Below are positions 1 through 5,863 of a stretch of 7,278 nucleotides of DNA, piece after piece. How positions within the stretch are numbered: position 1 is the first letter of the stretch; every line of letters begins with the position of its first letter. Source of the DNA: Clostridia bacterium (GTDB lineage Bacteria > Bacillota > Clostridia > Christensenellales > CAG-1252). The position numbers and the translations under genes were made by a program. The stretch is from contig SACC01000055.1 of assembly GCA_009928745.1 (NCBI GenBank), positions 1-7,278 of the forward strand. Reading direction: 5' to 3'. The notes beneath the pieces were generated by a model. It was given only the letters and a program-made list of their open reading frames with translations, had not been told where the DNA came from and did no database searches.

Positions 1-1
1 G

Positions 2-1147
2 ATATTAGGTATAACTAGCGCTACGCACGGTATTAGCAATTTTGCAACATCCGGAGAGGATATGACTATCCTGAGAATTAATCTGCAAAAGCCCCTTTCA
101 TACAAAGAAAAAATAATCTTTAATGTAACTTACAGCATTTATATACCCAAAATCAAGCACAGGTTAGGCTATAATGATTATGTATATAATCTTGCCAATT
201 TTTATCCGATAATGTGTGTCTACGAGGACGGCGGCTTTACCGAATACAGCTATTGCAAGTTGGGCGATCCTTTTTACAGTGAAGTCGCCTCTTATAAAGT
301 AACGTTGACTCTGCCCAAAAATTATGTTGCCGCCCATACCGGGAATGTCGAGCAAGTAACAGAAACCGAGGATACAAAGACACTTCAGTTAGAAGCTGAC
401 AATGTGCGCGACTTCGCAATATGCGCTTCACCTTATTTCATTATGAGGACGGATACAGTAGGCGCCACCGCTATAAAATATTATTATGTAGAGGAGAGCG
501 GCGCTGCTGAAAGACTGGAGCACATAAAATCGGTATTGACCGCATTCAACGGATACTTTTGTAATTACCCTTATTCTACCTTAACCGTAGTTAAAACTCC
601 CTTTGCGTTCGGCGGTATGGAGTATCCGCAACTTGTATATATCTCTGATTCTCTAACAAAAACCGAAACCGATATGGTAATTACGCATGAGCTTGCGCAT
701 CAGTGGTGGTACGGGCTTGTCGGCAACGACCAGATAAAATACGCTTGGCAAGATGAGGCGCTGGCGGAGTTTTCTATGCTATATTATTACAAAAACAATA
801 ATCCCAAGCTTTATAAATCATACTTTGATGACAGCTATGACAAATACACGCGCTACGCTTCAATAACAGGTTTAACAGGTAATACTGCCGCTATGGATAA
901 TATATTGTACGATTATGACGATTATCGTTACAGCGCGAATGTGTATATAAAAGGTATGCTTATGCTGGCTTCACTTTACGAATTAGAAGGCGAAGCCTTA
1001 ATAGCCGCCCTTTCTGCCTACGCAAAAGCATATACTTATAAAACGGCAACTCCGGAAGACTTTGTCAATACTATAAGCGTTTATTTCAAATGCTCGCAAG
1101 CCGCCTATTTTGACGCCTGGTTAAAAGGTAAGGTAATATTGCTTTAG
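2..1147 (+). CDS. M1-family zinc aminopeptidase, 5'-truncated by window edge
   Basis: This is a metallopeptidase of the M1 (gluzincin) family, which removes N-terminal residues from peptides. The zinc site is explicit: HELAH at 686-700 followed after exactly 18 residues by the glutamate of WQDEALAEF (755-757), the HEXXH-X18-E signature. The exopeptidase motif appears as GGMEYP (611-628), a common bacterial variant of GAMEN. A tyrosine at 944-946 (NVYIKG) sits where the transition-state-stabilising Tyr of the family is expected. The N-terminal beta domain is recognisable (NLANFYP, GDPFYSEVASY). The first ATG is at 62, but the frame is open back to position 2, and the 20 upstream codons continue the expected domain, so the true start lies outside the window and 381 residues are visible. 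The protein ends soon after the catalytic domain, with no ERAP1-like C-terminal domain. Any signal peptide or membrane anchor would be outside the window. The substrate is unknown. Confidence 0.93.
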   Translation: MLGITSATHGISNFATSGEDMTILRINLQKPLSYKEKIIFNVTYSIYIPKIKHRLGYNDYVYNLANFYPIMCVYEDGGFTEYSYCKLGDPFYSEVASYKVTLTLPKNYVAAHTGNVEQVTETEDTKTLQLEADNVRDFAICASPYFIMRTDTVGATAIKYYYVEESGAAERLEHIKSVLTAFNGYFCNYPYSTLTVVKTPFAFGGMEYPQLVYISDSLTKTETDMVITHELAHQWWYGLVGNDQIKYAWQDEALAEFSMLYYYKNNNPKLYKSYFDDSYDKYTRYASITGLTGNTAAMDNILYDYDDYRYSANVYIKGMLMLASLYELEGEALIAALSAYAKAYTYKTATPEDFVNTISVYFKCSQAAYFDAWLKGKVILL

Positions 1148-1284
1148 AAGCGAAATGTTATCCAATACAAATCATCTTTAAGTTGATTCCTTTGACAAAA
1201 GTATTGAATTTATGGAGAATACATTAATTTATTTAGATTAATTTGACTATTCGCTTATTAATACCTTTACTAATTTTGGATAGT
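1148..1284. other. AT-rich convergent intergenic stretch, no gene seen
   Basis: This lies between the aminopeptidase stop and the shared terminator. No convincing ORF or RNA gene is visible. The one notable structure is a 9-bp inverted repeat, TTTGACTAT (1242-1250) with ATAGTCAAA (1280-1288). Its right arm runs into the A/T tract of the terminator, and its 29-nt loop is long for a functional hairpin. Confidence 0.6.
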
Positions 1285-1321
1285 CAAAAAACAAGCCGCA
1301 ATAACTGCGGCTTGTATTTTT
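1285..1321. terminator. Bidirectional intrinsic terminator between convergent genes
   Basis: A perfect 10-bp stem (ACAAGCCGCA at 1291-1300, TGCGGCTTGT at 1306-1315) closes a 5-nt loop. On the minus strand the hairpin starts about 20 nt after the rpsI stop and is followed by six T residues, a canonical intrinsic terminator. On the plus strand the stem is followed by ATTTTT, so it can also stop transcripts of the aminopeptidase gene. Confidence 0.9.
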
Positions 1322-1334
1322 GAAAAATTCTTGA

Positions 1335-1754
1335 TTATCTCTTGCTGAACTGTGGTGATTTACGCGCTTTCTTCAAGCCGTACTTCTTTCTTTCCTTCAT
1401 TCTCGGGTCGCGGGTTAAGAAACCTGCTGACTTAAGAGTGGATCTGGACTCCGGTTCTGCAAGGAGCAATGCGCGGGAAATTCCGTGTCTTATAGCGCCT
1501 GCCTGCCCTGTGAATCCGCCGCCGACAACATTAACAAATATATCGTACTTTGCGCTGGTTGCCGTGAGTTCCAAAGGCTGACGAACGATTAATTTTACTA
1601 CATCAAGACCGCCGAAGAATTCGTCTATTGTGCGCTTGTTGATAACAATGTTACCCTCGCCTTCAGGAACTAAACGAACACGCGCAATTGCGTGCTTTCT
1701 GCGACCGGTGCCCCAATACTGTAATTTTTTCTTTACTGCTTTCTTAGTTGCCAT
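1335..1754 (-). CDS. rpsI: 30S ribosomal protein S9 (uS9)
   Basis: This is a small-subunit ribosomal protein whose basic C-terminal tail reaches toward the P-site tRNA. The 139 residues contain the family landmarks: GTGRRKHAIARVRL near the N terminus, VGGGFTGQAGAIRHGISRAL in the core, and the diagnostic end RKSPQFSKR. The length is slightly above the usual ~130 residues because of a lysine-rich N-terminal extension (MATKKAVKKK). The ATG start is supported by GAGG at 1762-1765 with 7-nt spacing. The gene follows the rplM stop by 15 nt, so the two are co-transcribed as in most bacteria, and a strong terminator follows the stop codon. Confidence 0.98.
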   Translation of the reverse strand: MATKKAVKKKLQYWGTGRRKHAIARVRLVPEGEGNIVINKRTIDEFFGGLDVVKLIVRQPLELTATSAKYDIFVNVVGGGFTGQAGAIRHGISRALLLAEPESRSTLKSAGFLTRDPRMKERKKYGLKKARKSPQFSKR

Positions 1755-1769
1755 CTCTATACCTCACTA

Positions 1770-2198
1770 TTAGAACTTAAGTTCTATCGGCTGTTGTGCC
1801 TGCTGATTGTGTGTAGCTCCTGCATAAACATTCAATTTTGTGAACATTTTTCTGCCGATAGCATTCTTGGGAAGCATTCCCTTGATTGCCTGAATTACTG
1901 CGAATTCGGGCTTGTTTGCCATAACAAATTTTGCAGACATTTCTTTCAAACCGCCGATGTAGCCTGTATGATGTCTGTACATTTTTTGTTCCAATTTTTT
2001 GCCTGTAAGCATTACTTTACTACAATTTATAATAATGACATAGTCACCTGTATCGACATTGGGAGTGAATGTAGGCTTATTCTTGCCGCGCAAAATTGCA
2101 GCAACTCTGCTGGCAAGGCGACCAAGCACCATACCGTCAGCATTAACTACATACCACTTTCTCTCAACTGTCTCAGGTTTCGCCATATAAGTTTTCAT
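1770..2198 (-). CDS. rplM: 50S ribosomal protein L13 (uL13)
   Basis: This is a large-subunit ribosomal protein that acts early in 50S assembly. The 142 residues match the family length. Landmarks are the N terminus MKTYMAKPETVERKWYVVNA, the segment VLGRLASRVAAILRGKNKP, YVIIINCSKVMLTGKK, YRHTGY-like YRHHTGYIGG, and the C-terminal MLPKNAIGRKMFTKLNVYAG. The start is set at the ATG at 2198 because GGAGG (2206-2210) precedes it by 7 nt and the protein then begins exactly as family members do. A longer frame exists back to 2267, but those extra 23 codons run through the Shine-Dalgarno and leader and look non-coding. It is first in an operon with rpsI, with its own promoter, and is possibly autoregulated through the leader. 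Confidence 0.98.
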   Translation of the reverse strand: MKTYMAKPETVERKWYVVNADGMVLGRLASRVAAILRGKNKPTFTPNVDTGDYVIIINCSKVMLTGKKLEQKMYRHHTGYIGGLKEMSAKFVMANKPEFAVIQAIKGMLPKNAIGRKMFTKLNVYAGATHNQQAQQPIELKF

Positions 2199-2314
2199 GG
2201 TTAATCCTCCGAATAATTTTGTGTACTTTCTACGCAACACACTAGATGGATAACTCGCGCGCCGCATAACACATAGCGTAAGGGGCTAATTCACACTTGT
2301 ATTATTAGATAAGC
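2199..2314 (-). promoter_or_regulatory. rplM 5' leader, possible L13-type autoregulatory RNA
   Basis: The leader between the predicted transcription start (about 2314) and the rplM ATG is about 115 nt and GC-richer than the promoter region. On the minus strand TACGC (2280-2276) can pair with GCGTA (2235-2231), enclosing a branched domain. Alternatively GTA (2233-2231) pairs with TAC (2225-2223) around a GAAAG loop, with a few further pairs below a 3-nt bulge; the two structures exclude each other. GTTATCC (2254-2248) could pair, with one bulged base, with GGATTAAC (2207-2200), covering the Shine-Dalgarno edge and the spacer before the ATG. Rfam describes an L13 leader upstream of rplM in Firmicutes. 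Position and structure agree with it, but no covariance search was run. Confidence 0.5.
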
Positions 2315-2320
2315 TATAAT

Positions 2321-2349
2321 ATAATAATATAGTAATATAATGATGTCAA
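2321..2349 (-). promoter_or_regulatory. Sigma-A-type promoter for rplM-rpsI
   Basis: On the minus strand there is a perfect -35 box TTGACA (2349-2344), a 17-nt spacer, and TATTAT (2326-2321; 5 of 6 to TATAAT). The predicted transcription start is near 2314. The surroundings are extremely AT-rich, typical of a strong ribosomal-protein promoter. This separates rplM-rpsI from the upstream ecf-truA operon. Confidence 0.8.
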
Positions 2350-2503
2350 CTATTTTTAGCTAATTAATACAAAAATGCTATATAATAGGCAAAATATTAG
2401 TTGAAAGCTGTTTTGAACAATTCTTTAACCAATATTATTTCGTAGACTCCTTACGCTCAATGCATAGTCTCAATCAATCAAAGTGATTTGTTCGCTTAAT
2501 GAA
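2350..2503. other. truA-rplM spacer, no gene seen
   Basis: About 150 nt between the truA stop and the rplM promoter. I see no gene and no convincing truA terminator; the only hairpins are short (for example CTAT/ATAG with a 3-nt loop at about 2378-2388, before CATTTTTG). Read-through from truA into rplM is therefore possible. A 9-bp inverted match exists between 2275-2283 and 2449-2457, but this may be chance. Confidence 0.5.
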
Positions 2504-3250
2504 TTAATTATCACCAAAGTCGTATTCCACATTTTTAAGATACAAGCCTTTGGCATCCAAGGTCTTGCCGGCTCGCGTTCTGTCGCGGCTACTTATTGCC
2601 GAGGTAATATCCTCTGCGCTTAGTTTGCCAATTCCTGCATAAACCAGCGTTCCTGCAATGATTCTCACCATATTATACAAAAAGCCATTGCCCTTCACTT
2701 CTATCAATATTTCGTCTCCGCTCTCGGTAACTGTCGCTGTATATATAGTTCTAACCGTATCTTTTACATGACCGCCCGTTGATTGAAAACACTTAAAATC
2801 GTGAGTGCCGATTATTCGGCTTGCCGCTTCGCGCATTTTTTGCACATCCAATGCGTACGGAATATGGCAATGCGTTAACTCCCTTGTAGGGCTAAGATGA
2901 GCGCCTGTATATATTTTATAAATATAGGTTTTGCTTATTGCGTCAAATCTTGCGTTAAAAGCGGCGACAACGCTTCTCGCGCTCTTGACGGATATATCAC
3001 GAGGAAGCAGGCTATTAATAGCATAGGGCAATTTTTCCACCGGGATTTTTGTATTGGTATCAAAATGCGCCGCTTGAGCTATTGCATGCACTCCAGAATC
3101 AGTGCGTCCGCTGCCGTGCAATACTATCTCCTCAGCGGTAAGCGTCGATATTGCTTTTGCCAGAGTTTCTTGCACGCTTCTACCGTTTTTTTGCTTTTGC
3201 CAGCCGCAATATGAGGTTCCTAGATATTCGATTGTTATTAGAACTCTCAT
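2504..3250 (-). CDS. truA: tRNA pseudouridine(38-40) synthase TruA
   Basis: TruA converts uridines 38-40 in the anticodon arm of several tRNAs to pseudouridine. The catalytic aspartate is Asp51 in GSGRTDSGVHA, the family's invariant motif. Other landmarks are the start RVLITIEYLGTSYCGWQ, the segment INSLLPRDISV, and FLYNMVRIIAGTL near residue 190. The 248-residue length is normal. I chose the ATG at 3250 rather than an in-frame ATG at 3265 because it overlaps the ecfT stop as ATGA, matches family N termini, and has GGGG (3260-3263) 9 nt upstream, whereas the earlier ATG has no ribosome-binding site. The weak site and the 4-nt overlap suggest translational coupling to ecfT. It is the last gene of the ecfA1-ecfA2-ecfT-truA operon. 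Confidence 0.97.
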   Translation of the reverse strand: MRVLITIEYLGTSYCGWQKQKNGRSVQETLAKAISTLTAEEIVLHGSGRTDSGVHAIAQAAHFDTNTKIPVEKLPYAINSLLPRDISVKSARSVVAAFNARFDAISKTYIYKIYTGAHLSPTRELTHCHIPYALDVQKMREAASRIIGTHDFKCFQSTGGHVKDTVRTIYTATVTESGDEILIEVKGNGFLYNMVRIIAGTLVYAGIGKLSAEDITSAISSRDRTRAGKTLDAKGLYLKNVEYDFGDN

Positions 3251-4083
3251 TGAAAAAGACCCCATATAAGATTATCCATGCCTATCAAATATTTATCAAG
3301 CAAAAGCACCGTAGCGAACGCCAAAAACACCAGCGTTGCAATAAAATCCGCCCACTTAAAGCGCAATATTTTGTATCTTGTCCTATTGGGAGTTGCGTTA
3401 TAGCATCTTGCGTCAAGGGCAAGCGCAAGCTCGTCTGCGCGGCGGAATGCGCCCACAAACAAGGGTATCAACACGGGAATAAGCGCCTTTGCGCGTCGGA
3501 ACACATTGCCCGAATCAAAGTCCGCGCCTCTTGCCTTCTGCGCCATTACTATTTTATCGGTTTCCTCCATCAGCGCAGGAATCATTCGTAAAGCAATACT
3601 CATAATTATAGCTACATCGTGCACCGGGAATTTTAATACTTTCAACGGCGACATAAGGCTCTCTATACCATCTGTTAACTCCATAGGAGTAGTTGTAAAA
3701 GTTAAAATTGCAGGACCAAGCACCAATAAAATTAGCCTCAACGCCATTTTTGAAGCAAAAATAAGCCCGTCCGCATAAATCTGTATTTTCCACCAACCCC
3801 ACAACAGGTTATTTCCGTTATAAAACAAAATGTTGATTACAGAAACAAAAATAACCAAAAACATTACTGTTTTAACGCTTTTCAAAAGGGTTTTTATAGG
3901 TATTTTGCTAATTACTGCAAGCATAACTACAAACAGAGCGCAAGCAGCGTATCCGGCAAAGCTGTAAGTCATAAACAGCACGGTAATATAAAGCACCGCG
4001 AATATCAGTTTTGCTCGGGAGTCCAGTCGGTGAATAGGCGAGTTAGTAGGATAATATTGTCCGAAGGTAACGTCTCTAAGCAT
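3247..4083 (-). CDS. ecfT: ECF transporter transmembrane protein EcfT
   Basis: This is the membrane scaffold of an energy-coupling factor transporter. It passes ATP-driven movement from EcfA1/EcfA2 to exchangeable substrate-binding S components that carry vitamins or metal ions. The 278-residue protein has several hydrophobic segments (about residues 27-43, 44-60, 72-88, 107-130, 155-172 and 247-262). It also has both coupling-helix motifs of the family: Ala-Arg-Gly at 184-186 (AQKARGADF) and Ala-Arg-Cys at 225-227 (ALDARCYN). The start is supported by GGGAGG (4089-4094) 5 nt before the ATG. It overlaps the end of ecfA2 by 8 nt and truA by 4 nt. No S component is adjacent, which fits a shared (group II) module serving several S components elsewhere. 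Confidence 0.96.
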   Translation of the reverse strand: MLRDVTFGQYYPTNSPIHRLDSRAKLIFAVLYITVLFMTYSFAGYAACALFVVMLAVISKIPIKTLLKSVKTVMFLVIFVSVINILFYNGNNLLWGWWKIQIYADGLIFASKMALRLILLVLGPAILTFTTTPMELTDGIESLMSPLKVLKFPVHDVAIIMSIALRMIPALMEETDKIVMAQKARGADFDSGNVFRRAKALIPVLIPLFVGAFRRADELALALDARCYNATPNRTRYKILRFKWADFIATLVFLAFATVLLLDKYLIGMDNLIWGLFQ

Positions 4084-4933
4084 TATTACCTCCCTTGACC
4101 CTTAAGATTTCCTCAACGAGACTCTCAGGGGTTATTGCAGATTTTATATCCACGCCTTTTGCTCTTAGCGCATTGGCGAGCTTTACAGCTACAGGCACAT
4201 CCAGTCCTATTCGAGAAAGCTCACCGCTATTTGCAAATAGCTCGTCAGGCGGTAGAGAATACAATAGTTTTGCATTCTCAAAGACGGCAACTCTAGTCGC
4301 ATAACGCGCAACATTGTCCATATCGTGAGATACCATTATTATGGTTGGAGAAATAGTATTCTTCAGCCGTATAATAAGTTTCATTATTTCGTTCTTTCCC
4401 CTTGGGTCAAGCCCTGCTATCGGTTCGTCTAGCACAAGGACTTTGGGCTCCATTGCAATAACTCCGGCTATTGCTACCCGCCTTTTTTGACCGCCCGACA
4501 ACTCAAAAGGCGACCTCTCGGCGACCTCGTCATAATCAAGTCCTACAAGCTCTATTGCTTTTCTGACTCTTCTGTCAACTTCTTCCGTCGATAACTTCAT
4601 ATTGCGGGGACCAAAACCCACATCTTTTGCGACAGTCTCGTCAAACAACTGGTATTCGGGATACTGAAACACCATGCCGACCTCGCATCTCAATCTTCTC
4701 AAATCGGGTTTTTTCGCATTCAAATCAATGTCAAAAACCTTAATGTTACCATTTTTCAGCTTGATAAGCCCGTTAAGGTGTTGGATAAATGTGCTTTTGC
4801 CGCTGCCGGTATGTCCGATAACTGCCAAAAATTCTCCCTCATCAATCTGGATAGATACATCGTCAAGCGCCTTTTTTTCGTAAGGCGACTTTTCCATATA
4901 GGTAAATGAAAGATTCTTTACAACAATCGGCAT
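4076..4933 (-). CDS. ecfA2: ECF transporter ATP-binding protein EcfA2
   Basis: This is one of the two ATPases powering the ECF transporter. The 285 residues carry a complete ABC nucleotide-binding domain: Walker A GHTGSGKST (40-48), Q-loop Gln90 in FQYPEYQLFDETV, signature LSGGQ (145-149), Walker B VLVLDEP with Asp169/Glu170, D-loop GLDP, and switch His203 in SHDMD. The Q-loop wording PEYQLF is typical of EcfA2 rather than EcfA1. The start at 4933 (MPIVVKNLSFTY) follows GGAGG (4938-4942) by 4 nt. The frame stays open to 5038, but that extra part only overlaps the end of ecfA1 and resembles no EcfA N terminus. It overlaps ecfA1 by 16 nt, so translation is probably coupled. Confidence 0.97.
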   Translation of the reverse strand: MPIVVKNLSFTYMEKSPYEKKALDDVSIQIDEGEFLAVIGHTGSGKSTFIQHLNGLIKLKNGNIKVFDIDLNAKKPDLRRLRCEVGMVFQYPEYQLFDETVAKDVGFGPRNMKLSTEEVDRRVRKAIELVGLDYDEVAERSPFELSGGQKRRVAIAGVIAMEPKVLVLDEPIAGLDPRGKNEIMKLIIRLKNTISPTIIMVSHDMDNVARYATRVAVFENAKLLYSLPPDELFANSGELSRIGLDVPVAVKLANALRAKGVDIKSAITPESLVEEILRVKGGNNA

Positions 4934-5757
4934 AACGCCTCCGCGAATTCTTCTTCCGTCTGCACCTCGGGCATAACTATTCCCCTTTGACCCAGCAAAT
5001 GCGTAATATATGCGATAACCGGCAATTCCAGCTTGCAATCTTTTGCAAAATCGTATTGTCTGAAAAGGACTTCGGGTTTATCATCGAACACAAGCCGCCC
5101 CTCTTTCATAACAATTACGCGGTCTGCGCCAATGCACTCCTCCATATGGTGAGTAATATGGATAACAGTGATGTTTTGCTCCTTGTTAAGCGAATGTATT
5201 ACCTGCATAACCTCGGCTCTGCCCTTAGGGTCAAGCATCGCTGTGGATTCGTCAAAGACAAGCACGCTAGGGCGCATTGCTAACACTGCGGCAATGGCTA
5301 TACGCTGCTTTTGACCGCCCGAGAGCTTAAAAGGAGTATGCTTGCGCATGGCGCTCATTCCGACAACTGACAGCGCCCATTCAACGCGCTTAATTATCTC
5401 TTCGCGCGGAACTCCCAGATTCTCCGGTCCGAAGGCTATATCGTCCTCAATAATACTCGCAATCATCTGATTATCGGGATTTTGGAATACCATACCGACT
5501 TTTGAGCGGATTTTGTATATATCGCTATCGTCTTGCGTAACCGTATTCGCGCCGTATACAAATACACTGCCTTTTGTCGGTAAGATTAAGCCGTTCAACA
5601 GTTTCGCCAAGGTGCTTTTGCCGCTGCCATTAGCGCCGCAAAGCACGACAAATTGTCCCTCTTCAATAGAAAGAGACACATTGTCAAGCGCCATTATTCC
5701 GTTCTCCGAATCAATGGGATATTCATATGAAACATTGCGTAATTCGATAATCTGCAT
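4918..5757 (-). CDS. ecfA1: ECF transporter ATP-binding protein EcfA1
   Basis: This is the partner ATPase that forms the EcfA1-EcfA2 heterodimer under EcfT. The 279 residues show Walker A GANGSGKST (41-49), Q-loop Gln92 in FQNPDNQ (the EcfA1-type wording), signature LSGGQ (145-149), Walker B VLVFDES with Asp169/Glu170, MLDP D-loop, and His203 in ITHHMEE. The start is the ATG at 5757 (MQIIELRNVSYEY), which matches family N termini. No Shine-Dalgarno precedes it: the bases directly upstream are an A tract joined to a -10 box, suggesting a leaderless mRNA. The frame continues upstream to 5997, but that stretch crosses the nifJ terminator and the nifJ 3' end, so I reject it. It is the first gene of the operon. 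Confidence 0.96.
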   Translation of the reverse strand: MQIIELRNVSYEYPIDSENGIMALDNVSLSIEEGQFVVLCGANGSGKSTLAKLLNGLILPTKGSVFVYGANTVTQDDSDIYKIRSKVGMVFQNPDNQMIASIIEDDIAFGPENLGVPREEIIKRVEWALSVVGMSAMRKHTPFKLSGGQKQRIAIAAVLAMRPSVLVFDESTAMLDPKGRAEVMQVIHSLNKEQNITVIHITHHMEECIGADRVIVMKEGRLVFDDKPEVLFRQYDFAKDCKLELPVIAYITHLLGQRGIVMPEVQTEEEFAEALCRLL

Positions 5758-5763
5758 TTTTTT

Positions 5764-5792
5764 ATTATAGCATACTGCTATATTATTTCCAA
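5764..5792 (-). promoter_or_regulatory. Extended -10 promoter for ecfA1 operon
   Basis: On the minus strand TTGGAA (5792-5787; 4 of 6 to TTGACA) is followed by a 17-nt spacer and a perfect extended -10, TGCTATAAT, with the hexamer at 5769-5764. Only six A residues separate the -10 box from the ecfA1 ATG, so the usual distance puts transcription start on or next to the start codon. It lies directly downstream of the nifJ terminator. Confidence 0.75.
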
Positions 5793-5802
5793 CTGATTGC
5801 AT

Positions 5803-5841
5803 AAAAAAACCGGTCAGTCGGCAAAAATGCCAACTGACCGG
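5803..5841 (-). terminator. Intrinsic terminator of nifJ
   Basis: On the minus strand a 13-bp stem with one G-T wobble (left arm 5841-5829, right arm 5822-5810, outer part CCGGTCAGT/ACTGACCGG) closes a 6-nt loop ATTTTT. Seven T residues follow (5809-5803). The stem begins 22 nt after the nifJ stop codon. It separates nifJ from the ecfA1 operon transcriptionally. Confidence 0.95.
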
Positions 5842-5863
5842 AAAATACTTTTTACTTACGGTT

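Noticed and set aside
1794..2204. Plus-strand open frame opposite rplM, with similar ones opposite rpsI, truA, ecfT, ecfA1, ecfA2 and nifJ
   Set aside because: They are antisense shadows of clearly identified genes, with no recognisable domains and no ribosome-binding sites.
2199..2267. Extension of rplM upstream to 2267
   Set aside because: It reads through the leader and the Shine-Dalgarno; uL13 proteins begin at the MKTYMAKPE start.
2370..2390. Possible truA terminator CTAT/ATAG hairpin before CATTTTTG on the minus strand
   Set aside because: The stem is only 4 A/T-rich pairs with a 3-nt loop, too weak to call.
2275..2457. 9-bp inverted match AGCGTAAGG (2275-2283) / CCTTACGCT (2449-2457)
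   Set aside because: One such match in a 300-nt spacer is not far from chance, the arms are about 165 nt apart, and the left part lies upstream of the promoter's transcript.
4934..5038. Extension of ecfA2 upstream to 5038
   Set aside because: The added residues are an out-of-frame reading of the ecfA1 3' end. A GGAGG and a family-like start are found at 4933.
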